Source: Crotophaga sulcirostris (Eukaryota; Chordata; Aves; Cuculiformes; Crotophagidae). Taken from it: 64,000 nt of DNA. How positions within the stretch are numbered: position 1 is the first letter of the stretch; each line of letters begins with the position of its first letter. The translations under genes and the position numbers were made by a program. Location of the stretch: the NCBI GenBank assembly GCA_013397455.1, contig VYZB01000026.1, forward strand, positions 484,210 through 548,209, in the 5' to 3' direction. The notes beneath the pieces were generated by a model. The model did not search any database. It was not told where the DNA came from and saw only the letters and a list, made by a program, of their open reading frames with translations. Shown here piece after piece: positions 48,030 through 60,706 of the stretch.

Positions 48030-51000
48030 TATCTGAAGTAGGCTTTTGCAACTAGAAGAAAGTCACCAAGACGGGCATGTGCATAGTTATTCACACATTG
48101 CTTATTATCCCTATGTTTGCCACAGGATCATTGCAAGGAGCACAGACGAGAGCTGCGTTTTGATACAAACTCCAATCTTTTATGGAAAAACTCCAAATAT
48201 CCATAACACAGCAAAGGTAGTTGGTTCAGCTCTACAAAGATTCAATAATTATTCTGCAGCAGAAAGGTGATTTATGTTTTTTTCCTTTTCAAGGGCTTGC
48301 TTACACAGGCTTGTGCTTTAACACATCTGCTGTCTATGTAGAAATCTTGAGCTCTTAAACTTGATTTTCTGAGCTTCACCTCATGCCCTGGAGATGTTTG
48401 GCCAGCGGTCAGGAAAAGAGTTTTGGTTTCCTGTGTAATGCCATGTGGATACAAAAAATAGCTGATGCTCAAGTTCTGAGCAGAAACAGCAGTTAATGAC
48501 ACTGAGTTTGCATAGAAACCAGTTCTGAAAACTGTGCCTCTATAAGGAATATATTTAATTATATTACCCAAACTCTGGATTATTTGAAATGCCACCAAAC
48601 CTCAGTTTCTAGAGATTTACAAGATTTCTGCCTTCTTCTCAGTTTGATAATCTAGCTTGAATGGTGTCTGGTTTTTTTTTTTTTTTCCTGCTTATTCAAA
48701 GTGGAACCTAAAACCATGAAAGTGTATTTGTTTCCCAAATTCCCTTCAGTGGACTTAAGACCATCTCACTATGCCAGAAAAATAGTCTCCTGTGTCAACA
48801 CCACTGGAAATTGCCGAGAATGTAATGTGAATTAATCAAATATGCAACCAAAACAAAGACAAAGGACAGAATATCTTTATAGAGATAAAAGGAGTTAAAA
48901 AGTCTTTGGAGCTAATTGGTTAGAGGTAGTTAGTAAGGTTAATAGAGTATAACATTGTGATATATTTCCTCCTTCTCAGTGGAAACAGGATTGCTTATCT
49001 TTATTTACACTACTGCACGCATCAGCACAAAACCATTATCTTCACTAGAAAATCATGTACCATTGAGACAGGCTTCAACACGCAACAAGTTGTATGATTT
49101 GGATATAAAGTCAATGGACTTGACATGTGCAAATGAGCTCTAAGAGCTGTACGCTATCCTTGTGCAGACATCACACTAAAGACCCTAATTTGCTGAAATC
49201 TGCAAGGATCTTTTTTATTTTCCAATCAATCTCAACACAAAACTACTGCCAGAGATAGAGAGACAGCTGGAGCTTCACTGTCAATAATGTTTCAAACTGC
49301 ATCTCAATCACTGCACCAGTCATACCGTGACCACTACTGTAGCACGGTGTCTAGAGGAATTTAGCATCTAGAAGAACAGCTGATTTCAGTGGAAAAAGGA
49401 AATTATACCACTGTGATTTTTAAAATGCTTTCAAATATTTTTTCCAAACACCTTCTGAGACCTAGATCTCGCCTTTGACTGCTACAGAAGTTACAGATTT
49501 GCACATACGTCATTCATGAGTGGAAACTGAATTCAAGAATCTTTGGGGCGTAAGGATATTTTCTTTGGGGAATCTGTCTGCAACACCATTTATTAAAAAG
49601 CCCCTGTTTTATTATCATAGTATGTTACTTTCCCAAACTTGCTTGATTACACTTCTGCTTTGGATCAGTTATGATAATATTTATTCCAATGGGATCTCAT
49701 TAGTTGCAATGCAGGAAATTATTGCTAAATTAACTGGCTCAAAACATTAGTTCTGTATATATTTACTCATAGAGCTACTTATAAAAATTGTTGGGCTCAA
49801 GTAAGTATAAGATTTTTCATTAATTAAGTGATACTTTCATATCAGTACTTTAGTCTTTTGGATCTGTCAGGATTTAGGGCCTGACACTAAACTCACTGAA
49901 CTTGTAGGAAGGTTCCTGTCATCTTTGACAAACTGCATTAGACTGCTTATGGTGAAGCTCCTTTAGATCATGTTAGACATAAAAGACAATAAGGGTTCTA
50001 AAAGAGACTAAGGGTCAGTTTTATCCATTTGCAAAGCTGTCATTGAACTTTCAAAGCAGAAACAGATCAACTGAAATTTGCAAACTGAAAAATACAATGG
50101 CTGATTTTGGAATCAAATTTACCTTCTTTGGGAGTTTTAGAAATTTTAGCATATCATTTTCAGTACTTTGTTTGCAGTGCTTTTGCTTCTTTTCAGGCCA
50201 ATTTTACCTCAAATAGTACTTTTAAAATCAGGATACTTCGTGCATCTAAGAGCAAGCAGTTCAACAAATTTCCAACTTTTTTGTGTCTTCATTTATAATC
50301 ATTAATTCTTTACACACCTATGATATACTAGTTACTGCTGCAACTCTCTAGGCAAAAAACATGTCTTTATGTATGGTCCTTAATAGATATACAACCTTTG
50401 CTGTTCAAATGATTTTCTGTAGAAAGACTGGTTAAAAATGTTGGATACATTGTCAGTTATTACTTAGATATGTCCGGAACAAAATTAACTAAATTGATCT
50501 AAACTGTTTGCTCTGTAAAGGAAGTATCTCCCTATAACACTACTCCATAAAGATCCAGAACAGTATTCCTTACTGAAGAATATACATCACCAGAGGATTT
50601 CTCATCCTTTATTTAAAGAATAGCAAGACAAATAAGTAATTAAATCTACATTTAGATTTTACTATTTTCTTGCATTCTTAGGATAGAGGAGGATTTTTAC
50701 ACACAACTGATCTAAAGTCCGGTAGCACTTTTAGACTGCAAGTTGCTTGCTTCAGAAAAAAACCAATCTGATTTCTGTAACCCAAGATGAAAAGAAGCTG
50801 TTTACAGAAGGTCACATTAGAGTTTATGCATGTAGGGAGACACTACTCAAACTTTCAATCTGCCTCTTCTTTTTCCTAGTAGCATGGATGTAGCCATAGG
50901 CAATGCCTGTAGTCCCACATTAAATGCCTTCTCTGGCATGGGGGCCAACTTTCAAGCTCTTTTTCCCTTCAAAATAGAGTGACCATTTAACTGAGAACAG

Positions 51001-51848
51001 TGCAGGGCCTATGCCAAGTCCTAAATTATGCCTGGGAGTTATTTAGGAAACTGAGCATAAAAATACCCCAAGCTCTATCCTAACAATTAAATAAACACTC
51101 ACTTGCTCGCATCTAAGATTGTGTGCTAGCATTGTTTAATTTACTGTTATTGCTAACAGGAATATACACTGGTAATGCATAGTATCTCAGATTATATCGA
51201 TTCTGAGCCACGCTTAGGTGCTGAATATAATTCAGAAATAGATAGGTCCTCTACCAGAATAAACCCCAAAGGAGATATTTCCTATTTAAGAACTAGAAAT
51301 ACCTATTGATTAGCTATACATGTCAGCATATTCTCATATGAGATAACTCCCTGCTTTGTCTTCTGCCTGCCATGTTCCTTAACAGGATGAATGATTAGTA
51401 TTTACAGATGTCCAATAAAAGCTATATTCATTTGGGTAGTTATCTAAATAGATGAGAACCCAGCTGAACCAAGGCAGTCAGAACACCCCTTCAGTTACTC
51501 AGGACACTCCTTGTCCCATCCCCTCATTCTGCCCCGTGAGGTCCTGTTATCCCCTAGCAGCATCTCTGCTTTACCCTCCCTCCTGTACATACAGCAGTTT
51601 TTCCCAGCCGCTGGGTGCTATTTGAAGCTGCAGCTCTCCCTGTGGACATGCAGCTGCTTTTTGGGAGCACCAAGAAGCCAGGTTCGGATGCCTGACATCC
51701 TTCCTTCTATGTCGGTGCCACAGCTCCGGTGGTGTCATCCACACTCTAGTCTGACTGCAGTTGGTATGATTCTTTGTTCAGATGCTGTAGCTACAGACTA
51801 AGCCTCCTCAGGAGATGGCTTGTGTGAAACAGAAAGATGTCAGCTTGC
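48030..51848. other. AT-rich stretch without recognised genes
   Basis: No gene or interspersed repeat recognised; a T-run lies at 48672-48687. Confidence 0.5.
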
Positions 51849-52006
51849 AGTCGAAGGGAGGGAATCCCTTGTTCATTGGAGGTTTTAGAAACATGACTGG
51901 ACAGAGTGCTGGATAATCTCATGTGACCTTTCCCATGAAAGGTTACATCAGATGATCTTTGGAGGTCCCTTCCAGCCTGGGCGGTTCTATGGTTCTGTGG
52001 TTGTTG
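51849..52006 (+). mobile_element. Short CR1 3'-end fragment
   Basis: GACTGGACAGAGTGCTGGAT, CCATGAAAGGTTACATCAGA and TGATCTTTGGAGGTCCCTTC, then CCAGCCTGGGCGGTTCTATG and GTTCTGTGG form a CR1 3' UTR with two decayed octamers. It belongs to a different subfamily from the copy that starts 320 bp downstream. Confidence 0.87.
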
Positions 52007-52324
52007 CAGGATGCAAAGTCGAGAGTCTGTGCTCGCTCTTGAGATTTTATTGTTGTTCTTTCAATCTCTTAGTTTTTTCCTTACAGGCCAGTGTTTTGGA
52101 AGAGTTTTTCATACAAGATTTTAACCTTGCACTTTGAGACGAAAAGTAAGCTTTCTATTTTAATGGTGGCAATGAAAGGTTTGTGAACATAGCTTCCTTA
52201 CAGGGCTCAGAATCATGGAAGTAACAGAAGAACTCCACATTCAGATTTATTTTTAAACTCCTGACTCTGAACTCCTCACTCTGAAAAGGGAGGACTTTTG
52301 AAGGAAACAACAACCGTTGTGCTT
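52007..52324. other. Spacer between two CR1 copies
   Basis: Nothing recognised. Confidence 0.45.
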
Positions 52325-52580
52325 CGTCAGGGGAGGTTTAGACTTGATGTTAAGAAGAAGTTCTTCACTGAAAGGGTGATTGGCCACTGGAATGCGCTGC
52401 CCAGGGAGGTGGTGGAGTTGCCGACCCTTGATGTGTTTAAGGGAAGATTGGATGAGGCACTCAGTGCCATGGTTTAGGTGATGGGTTGGTGTTAGTGTTG
52501 GCTTATAGGTTGGACTTGATGATCTCAGAGGTCTCTTCCAACCTGGTTATACTGTGAAACTGTGAAACTGTGAAACAATA
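52325..52580 (+). mobile_element. CR1 3'-end copy with variant octamer tail
   Basis: It begins in the C-terminal ORF2 codons (GGGGAGGTTTAGACTTGATG, reading [16 protein letters not shown]), passes the ORF2 stop and 3' UTR with GTTGGACTTGATGATCTCAG, and ends in three copies of CTGTGAAA (52552-52575) rather than the common ATTCTATG unit. Low divergence suggests a relatively young insertion. Confidence 0.92.
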
Positions 52581-53144
52581 TTTGAGTAACTGGGTTTAGC
52601 GATACATGACAAAGTTATTTAGAAAATTATGAGAATGTGGACTATTGCCTTATGTTAATCTACTATAGACAAGGTTCTTGTTCAGTCCATTAATTTAAAA
52701 AATTCAGAGTGAAATCCTTGGTGCATGGATATAGCCACTAGATGGTAGACAAGAGCTGGTTAGGAACTGGGAGCATCAGTGCCACGGGATGCACTCAGGG
52801 AGCTCTCAGCTGCCACTGCCAGCTGTGACATGCCATACTGGAGATGCACACTAATACATCTGGGACCACTTTTGTAAGTGTACACAAGCAGGTTATTCAC
52901 TGAACTGGAAACTTTTTCTATGAATTGGTAGCGGTGGTGATGAATTGTCGAGAGAGTCTGATATTTTTTAAATAACTGTGGTAATTCTCTGCCTCTAAAT
53001 GGCTTTGGCATAGGAAATTCTTCACTTTCATCTGCAGCGCTGAAGGAAAGGAACATCTTTCACATTATCTCATCTACATGAGGTCTATTAAAAATACAGC
53101 TGCCAAAGGCTTTTATGGGGCAGGGGTGGTATGAGCCTATATGT
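52581..53144. other. Unique spacer
   Basis: Nothing recognised. Confidence 0.45.
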
Positions 53145-53240
53145 TAAGAAGATGGAGTTCAAGTCCTTACAATGTCACATTCTTTCTGTGTAGCTTTAGG
53201 CAAGTTGCTTTTTCCCTCTGTATTTTAGTCCTTCCTCAGC
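53145..53240 (+). repeat. MIR-like (CORE-SINE) relic
   Basis: TGGAGTTCAAGTCCTTACAA, CTTTCTGTGTAGCTTTAGGC and AAGTTGCTTTTTCCCTCTGT follow the MIR order GGTTCGAATCCTGGCTCTGC, AGCTGTGTGACCTTGGGC and AAGTTACTTAACCTCTCTGT. This covers the central core only. Confidence 0.65.
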
Positions 53241-55224
53241 TTCCCTCTTTTTTTTTCCCCTATTTAAGTGTCCTATAATGGAATATCCTTTCTTCCCCAG
53301 TGGAGATTAATACTATAGAGGCTGTGCTATCACAACACTGTACAATACAGTCCCTCAACATGTACAGTCTAGTCCCTCCTCCACTTCAGACATTTTAATG
53401 ATTGCCTAGATGCTAAGAGTAAGGGCTAGCATGCCTGGGCTAATCACTGTAACCCAGCTGTTCATTGCTGTTTGTTACGCTGCCTGAATTCAGACAAATG
53501 TGTCTGCATCTCCCCAACAAAATAATTGCCTGGTTTGACTCAGGCTCCAGCCTTTAATAATGCTGAAGAGGTCAGAGCTTGATTAATGGTCTATAGAGAT
53601 GTCCCAAAGGAGCTGCTGTGTTCTGCAGTACCTGTGATACCTAGGAAGGGTGAGGCAGCCACCTTTGTTACGTGACCCACTGTGCTGCTAGCACAGCAGC
53701 ATTAACCTACGTCAAAAAGCCTTCTGCATCTTCAGTACAGAGGTTTAAAATCTTCATGGAGGACTAAACAGCATTTAAAACCCATGCCCTAGGTGTGGCA
53801 ATAGCCTTTCCTCTCTCCCTCTGTGTTCCTAAACCAGTTTTATTATACAATGAAGGGAGGATTTGCACAGGACCATTTCTGAGCCCAGCAATGTTTGGTC
53901 TCCTTCTCTACTTCTGTCTCTCCTCTCCTACATTAATAGTCTTTCATTATCAAAGCAACAAACTACTGTACAGCTAGAAAACAAATATATGAATGGGCCT
54001 GGCTCATTTGGTTCCCTCCCCTTTGTTCCCCAAGAAGTGACAGCTTTTCTTCAAGGAGCCTCAGGCTGCTTCCTTGGCCTGGATTAGCCTGAAACATTAA
54101 AGGTGTTGTGCTGAATAGGGGAAAAATTTACAGAACACTTATTTACGCAATGCTATTGAACTGCTAGCAATTACAGTGCGGTAATGGACTAGGGGAAGTT
54201 GACCCAGATTGAGTGAACTGAGCAGAAATCACATCCGTAGTTCCCTCAAAGACTCTCACTGCTGGGCTACCAGAATCAGGAGCTGGTAAATGTCAGCAGC
54301 TACTATTTTCATTTTCATACCATTTTAATTTGTCTGAATAGGCCAAGGTAAAAATAACTATCTCCCATTTTCACTAGTGGTTGTCACTGGTCTTGCTACC
54401 ACTGGGTTTGGAGCAAGACATGACTGAAAAAAAAAGACATTACAGACATTTTGACTGGGAATGGCAGGGAGAATTGAATTCAGGATATTCTGAGCTCCCT
54501 TTCCATGTCCATTGGCTACACAAGAGATGGCTAACCCATAACTTCTGGTATGATTCACAAAATTTCTTTACATAGGAAAAAGCACCTTGCACAGCAAGCA
54601 TCTCCTTCCTCTCTCCACCTTGCTCGTGCTCTGTTCTTGTTCCAGCTATAAACGAAGGAGACTTTGCAACTTCTTGGTACCTTCAGGAACCACTTGCTTG
54701 CTGAATTCTTCTTCAGTGCATCTATACCAGTGAACAAAACCTATAACCAAAACAGGGCAGGGTCTTTTTTTCTGAGCTTGAGGTAAGGAAAACTAACAGA
54801 ATTAAAAGAACACAGTCCACACAGCTGAAGTCCATCACTCTCCAAAATGGGATAGCCACATCCAATCGGCTTGTTGGGAATGGTCCATGTGCAAGTTGTG
54901 CCTGGGAAAGTGCAAGCTCAGCTCAGAACCATGCCAGGTTTTGATTAGAATTTAATATAGATAATCACAGAACAGTGGCTGTACCCACCAACAAGCTTAC
55001 TGGTATAGACACAGTTCAAATGGCTATGTAACAGGGCATATAGCCCACTCACAAACTAGGACTAGCACACATGCAGGGAGCTTTCACCTTTCAATTTTAA
55101 AATCATGATTGCCCCTTGCTAATCAATAGCAGTCTCCACTAGAATTTTCCTATTTAGAACATAAGTGGCTTTCTAAAGACATATATTTTGTATTTCCAGA
55201 CTGTATATAATCCTTTCACGCAGC
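53241..55224. other. Unique stretch without recognised genes
   Basis: No gene or confident repeat recognised. Confidence 0.5.
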
Positions 55225-55421
55225 CACCTTGCCATGGGAGGTTAATGATGGAGCGGATATCCATCTGCAGCCCATGGAGGACTCCACGCCAGAGCATCTG
55301 GGTCTGGCTGGACCTGTGGCCCTGTGGGAGACTCATGTTGGAACAAGCTCTTCCTGAAGGAGGAGGAGTGATAGAGCAGATTCTTGGGCAGTTGGTGGGT
55401 GGCCAAAGTCAACCCACCACA
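55225..55421 (+). repeat. Endogenous retrovirus LTR fragment, internally deleted
   Basis: The first part (TGATGGAGCGGATATCCATC, TGCAGCCCATGGAGGACTCC, GTGGGAGACTCATGTTGGAA) matches the upstream third of an avian LTR family. It is joined near 55355 to the last ~60 bp of the same family (GAGTGATAGAGCAG through AGTCAACCCACCACA). The terminal AGTCAACCCACCAC (55407-55420) is identical to the end of the LTR at 56.9-57.5 kb. The U3/R part with the polyadenylation signal is missing. Confidence 0.72.
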
Positions 55422-56256
55422 ATGGAGGAGGGATGAGGGGAAAGGAGAGCAGCAGAAAATTCTGACACTTTTCATTTTATAGGCAGCCCATTTGATTCAT
55501 GAAATGTCAGTCTCACAAATGAGAAGCCATCTTTTCAGCTTTCGGTGTAAAGGCAATGAAATGGTGGGTTCCATTCACAGACAAGTACTGCTATGCTGTA
55601 ATTAGAAACAAATCTTACTACATTCTGACAAATGCATTTTTCTCCCTAAAGATCTAATTCTTTGTGGAGTGCAGTGTTTGCTTTTGAATTGTCAGTTGCA
55701 TGACATTGTGTATTCCAAACCCCATAAATAAAGCATTTATTGGAACAAAAGGATGCACTTACAACTATTGTCTTCTGGAGTACTTAGGTTGAATGGCATT
55801 TATCAATACAGTGAACACCTCCTCTTCAATGCAGAAGTTCATTCTTTACTTTGCAAAGAAATTTTTGAAATAATGAGCATATCTGTTTTTTACAAGTGCT
55901 GTATGTTTACACTGGGGTAAATAATAATAATTCATATTTATTTAATGCTGAATATTATACTTAGCTTTGGACTTCTGACAACAGAATGGAAAGCTGATTC
56001 ATGCAGTACTGGCACCTATTTACAGTTACAGTCCTGTATGTAACATGCAAATTAAAACCACTTTTATCTTCATCCCTTTTTTCTGTTTAGTAAACCTTTC
56101 CATCATACCTTCCTCTTCTTTTCTCAGTTTAGGATGTGAGATAAGCTTAATGTCAGAAATAAAATAATAAAGTATTTAACAGTTAAAGATGAGACTACAA
56201 ATGCGGATTGACGCGAGAAAATGCTGCTTCCAGTAATGGTTCTGCCTCTGTTGATT
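55422..56256. other. Unique stretch between LTR fragment and CR1
   Basis: No retroviral gag, pol or env similarity was recognised here, although it lies between two LTR fragments of the same family. Confidence 0.45.
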
Positions 56257-56670
56257 TCATAGAATCATAGAATGGTTTAGGTTGGAAAGGACCTTAAAAG
56301 ATCATCCAGTTCCAACCCCTTGCCATGGGCAGGGACACCTTCCACTAGATCAGGTTGCACAAAGCCTGATCCAGCCTGGCCTTGAACACCTTAAGGGATG
56401 CAGCATCCACAACTTCTCTGGGAAATCTGTTCCAGTGCTTCACCACTCTTACAGTAAAAATTTCTTCCTAATATCTAATCTCAATCTCTCCTGTTTCCTC
56501 TTATAACCGTTCACCCGCATCCTATCACTGCACTCCCTGACAAAAAGTCCCTCCCCAGCTTCCCTGTAGGCCCCATTTAAACACTGGAAGGCTGCTATAA
56601 TGCTTCCCCAGAGCCTTCTCTCCTCTAGGCTGAACAACCCCAACTCTCTCAGCCTGTCCTCATAAAGATC
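56257..56670 (-). mobile_element. CR1 3'-end copy
   Basis: The reversed tail TCATAGAATCATAGAATGGT and TTAGGTTGGAAAGGACCTTA begins at 56258. Minus-strand translation of 56449-56643 gives MGLFSLEERRLWGSIIAAF and, after it, the RLRLDIRKKF signature of the ORF2 C-terminus. The copy ends at the segment coding LRGLGL-type residues. It is of the subfamily with CCATGGGCAGGGACACC. Confidence 0.93.
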
Positions 56671-56920
56671 TTAAAATTCTTGGATCGAGTCAGAGGGGCT
56701 TGGGAAGCCCAGGCCTCTCTCTCTCATTAGCTCCCTGTCATTCTGACAGTCTGAGCATGCTGGGGACTTCCCACCTGGCCCCACCTTGGACATGGGGGCA
56801 GCTTTCTTCTCACAGAAGCCACCCCTGTAGGACCCTCTGCTACCAAAACCTTGCCACTCAAACTCAGTACATCTACTTTCATTTATCCTATTCTGGACAC
56901 CATTTCTTGCATACCTAGGA
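56671..56920. other. Spacer between CR1 and LTR
   Basis: Nothing recognised. Confidence 0.4.
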
Positions 56921-57488
56921 TGCTATACTGGTTTTGGCTGGGATAGAGTTAATTTTCTCACCCATGCTGGAGGACTGCACTCTGTGGAAAAGATGCATGC
57001 TGGAACACTTCAGGAAGAACTGCAGCCTGTGGAAAGGACCCATGTTGGAGAAGCTTGTGGAGGATTGTCCCCCGTGGGTGGGACCCCACAGTAAAGTAGG
57101 GGAAGAGCGTGAGGAGGAAGGAACAGCAGAGCTGAAGTGAGCAGATCGCTACCCCCGTTCCCCAACACAGAGGGAGGAGGATGCAGGGTGAGGAGGCGGC
57201 AGAGGAGTCAGGCATGAAGTTCACCTTGGGGAGAAGGGGGTGGTGGGGAGGAGTTTTTAGGTTTGTTCTTATTTCTCATTATCCTGCTGCTTAATTAGCA
57301 ATAAATTAATTTAATTTCCCTAAGTCAAGTCTGTTTTGCCCACGTTGTTAATTGATGTCTGATCTCTCCCAGTCCTTATCTTGGCCCAGGAGCCTTTCAC
57401 GTATTTTCTCTCCCCTATCCAGTTAAGGAGGTGAGTGATAGAGTAGCTTGGTGGGCACTTGGCAGCCAGCCAGAGTCAACCCACCACG
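56921..57488 (+). repeat. Endogenous retrovirus LTR (solo or remnant)
   Basis: The start, ACTGGTTTTGGCTGGGATAG then AGTTAATTTTCTCA, and the end, GAGTGATAGAGTAG to AGTCAACCCACCAC (57474-57487), are hallmarks of an LTR family common in birds. Inside are 3-4 degenerate units of about 45 bp (56963-57105), a G-rich segment, and an AATAAA polyadenylation signal at 57300-57305 followed by the T-rich R/U5 region. No retroviral coding sequence flanks it directly. I cannot name the ERV class from the LTR alone. Confidence 0.8.
57300..57305 (+). promoter_or_regulatory. LTR polyadenylation signal
   Basis: A canonical AATAAA lies about 190 bp before the LTR end, in the place expected for R of this family. 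It could act as a cryptic polyadenylation site for plus-strand transcripts. Confidence 0.55.
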
Positions 57489-60035
57489 GTGGGCTCAGCA
57501 CTACCTCCAGTGTGCAAAGCAGAGCAGCTTGAAAAAGGAGAAGAACCTGACTCCGTACTTACGTGGATCTGATGGGCAGGAGTCTGCATTCAGGAGGCAG
57601 AAATAGTGCATATTCTCGAGTACAACTATAGTGCAGAGGTCCAGATGGACTGCTGCTTGCTTGCAGTTTGAACATATTATGCAGGTAGAAACAGACCATC
57701 AGTCATTCTCTGAATTACTCACATTGGGTCTGGCTATAAAGACAGTGCATGTGATTGATTTCTACTCTGCTTAATAGGCTGGTTTCTGTGGATGGAAGGA
57801 CAGCTTCTAAATACTTCCTGAATATGAATGGCTGACCTGAATTTCTAAGATAAATGCCAAATGGTACACTTTTTAGTTTTCATAGAACATTAAATAAAGA
57901 TAAGAACGGATGAAAAAGAGCTGGATCACCATGTTCAGTGAACAAATCAGTACTATTGCTGGTACTTGTACATATAGAGCAATTGCAAATTTCAGAATAA
58001 TAAACTGTTCCTGGGAAAATCATACAGATGAACTTACTCCAGAGCTCAATTGTCTGATGATCACAGACTTCCTAACATCTAGTACTTTCTGGCTTTTTCC
58101 AGGATGTGCTTTTTTTTAAAAGTTTGATTGGACTTGGTTCTTCCTCAGAATTAAATGGAAATGATCTATGCAGCTATTTTTCATTTTCTGTAATTAACAT
58201 TTCCTGCAGCTTTGAAAAAAATTTTCAGTATCATCTTTTAATCACTACCAGGCTATGGTTTTACGTTGTCCTACAACTAATTTTACTTCAGGAAGCTCAA
58301 TACGGCAGATAATCCCCTTCCCCCTCACACTCCTTTTTGAACACTACTGCACAAGAATACAAGGGCCATGAAAGCCTTGCAGCTGGTGGAGGGACAATCC
58401 CCCCAAGATGCATGAAAGGAGTCCCTGCAGTGCACGCTGTGATGTGGATTTTCAGTTGCTCTGAGCTATAGTTCTCTGCAGGTTTTCTTAAATTAGAGAA
58501 GACTCTGGGAGTAATGCTTTATGCTATAGGCTGTACTAGTTCCCAAAGCTGACATGAATCATAGCAGTCAGAGGGTGGTTGACAGCCACCTTAGGGCTCT
58601 GCTGGTGGGCCATGTATTTCTGTGATATCACAGCCATGGGTATCCAAAGAGACCTGGGCTGATACATTACATCTAGCTGTGAAAACTATCAATGGTAGAA
58701 TTCCCTTTTAAAATGGGAGGGATTTGTTTTACACCACCACAATTCTTTTCCTCTCATCTGTCATTTATTTTCAGTTCTTGTATATATACTGAATGCCCTG
58801 GAAACATTGCATGAGGACATGTGGGTAGTTGGAAGGTGCAAAGCCTGCTGGAATACTACTGGGGGACTGTGGAGATGGAGGAAGTCAGACTCTGTGTGTA
58901 TTTGTCCACAGTGCTTTTTGGGAGCTGACTTGAAGAGGATTGTCCCCTGACAGTGCCTGGACATAGTCTTGGAGAAATATGGTTAGAAGTACAGAACAGG
59001 GCCACAAAGACCCCCAGGGTCCTCTTTCATTACAGAATGCTCCAGTACAAGGCACAACTGACCATAAGTTGGAGACAGATGTCAAGACCTGAAGTGCCTC
59101 TTGTCGTGCAGAACTTTAGACATCTAGCTAACTTCACAAGCATAAAAGTAGGTCCATGCAGATGCTTAGAGTAAATGGAGTGTTGTATTTCTAGGACACC
59201 TTCAGAATCCAAGCACTATTTTTCAGATCATAGCACTGGTGAAGTTAGGAGGATAATATGGAAAAGTGTTGTAAATCTGAAACTCTGCAAAAAATTACCA
59301 TATGATCTCCTTCAGTGCAACTTGGGAAGTTTCTCATGCACTGCATCTGTTTTAATTTAAATATTTAAGATAAATGATATAAGAACTGACAATGATTCAC
59401 CCGTACTTTAACATTTCCGATATTTTCTCAAGTGACCTACTTCCTGAAGGGACGCTGTACTTCGAGTTTGAACTGTACTGAAAACAAGTTGACACTGGCA
59501 GCCCATCAAATTAAACAACAAAAGTGAATCTTGATGTCGGCAATGCTTGACTGGTAAGTCCCAGTATATACAGATCCATATGCAAATACAGATCTTTTAT
59601 TTTCATTAAGTGACAGAAAAAATATTTTACTTTAGCCACATGATAATGATTCATGCTGGGAAAAATCCTGGCAGCTTTCTCAAATGTTTCTGATATTTGA
59701 ACTGTGCTGATAATTTCTATTTGAAGCATGAACCACCAACAGCATTTTTGACAGCTGCAGCATCTTCTGTAATCATATTTATTCTTCATCAAAGCTTAAA
59801 AAGAGTCAACACACACCAGGCTTTTAACATTTTGTTACTCAACAGCTATGTTTCACAGATTCCAGTGAGGATCATCTAATATTTCTGTGTTCATCACAGC
59901 TGTAGCAATCAGACTTGTGAATAGCAGTTTTGCAGTTTGAAGCATAGCTTTTGAACACAACGGTCCTTTTATGATCAGTTCTTCACCAGTGACATTGACA
60001 ACATGACTGTCATCTTCAGCTACCCAGCTCACGAA
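57489..60035. other. Unique stretch without recognised genes
   Basis: No gene or confident repeat recognised in 2.5 kb. Short open frames near 58950-59370 have no recognisable domain. Confidence 0.5.
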
Positions 60036-60706
60036 CAACCCCAGGCACCAGTATATGCTGCTGGCCACCTAGCTGGAAAGCAGCTTGGCTAAAAAGGACC
60101 TGGGGGTCCTGGTGGAAGCCAGGCTGGATGTATCCTGGGATGCATTAGGCAAAGTATTTGCATTATGTGAAGGGAGGCGATCCTTCCTCTGTGCTCAGCA
60201 CTGGAGAGGCCATGCCTGGAGTGCTGTGTCCAGTTCTGGGCTCCTCAGTACACGAGAGACGTGAACATACTGGAGAGAGTCCAACAAAGGGCCACAGAGA
60301 CAATTAAGGGACTGTAGAATCTCTCCTATGTGGAAAGGATGAAAGAGCTTTGACTGTTCAGCCTGGAGAAGACTCAGGGGGATTTCGTCAATGTCTATAA
60401 ATACCTGAATGGAAGGTGCAAAAAGGATGGAGCCAGGCTCTTTTCAGCGGTGCCCAGTGCCAGGACCAGAGGTGATGGGCACAAACTGAAACATAGGAAG
60501 TTCCTCTGAAGATCAGGAAACACTTTTCTTCTGTGAGGGTGACTGAGCATTGGCACAGGCTGTCCAGAGAGGCTATGCAGTCTCCCTTTGTGGAGATATT
60601 CAAAAACTGTCTGGACAGGTCCATGTGGCCATGCTTGAGCAGGGGGGTTGCATCAGATGATCTCCAGAGGTCCATTCCAACATCTAGCATTCTCTGATAC
60701 TGTGAA
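60036..60706 (+). mobile_element. CR1 LINE fragment covering the ORF2 C-terminus
   Basis: It starts at ACAACCCCAGGCACCAGTAT, the region after the RT core. It continues through AAAAGGACCTGGGGGTCCTG, CAGTTCTGGGCTCCTCAGTA, GAGAGAGTCCAACAAAGGGC and GGATTTCGTCAATGTCTATA, and ends with TGATCTCCAGAGGTCCATTC and a non-canonical tail (ACTGTGAAATG). Frameshifts and a stop within every frame show that it is dead. Confidence 0.92.
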
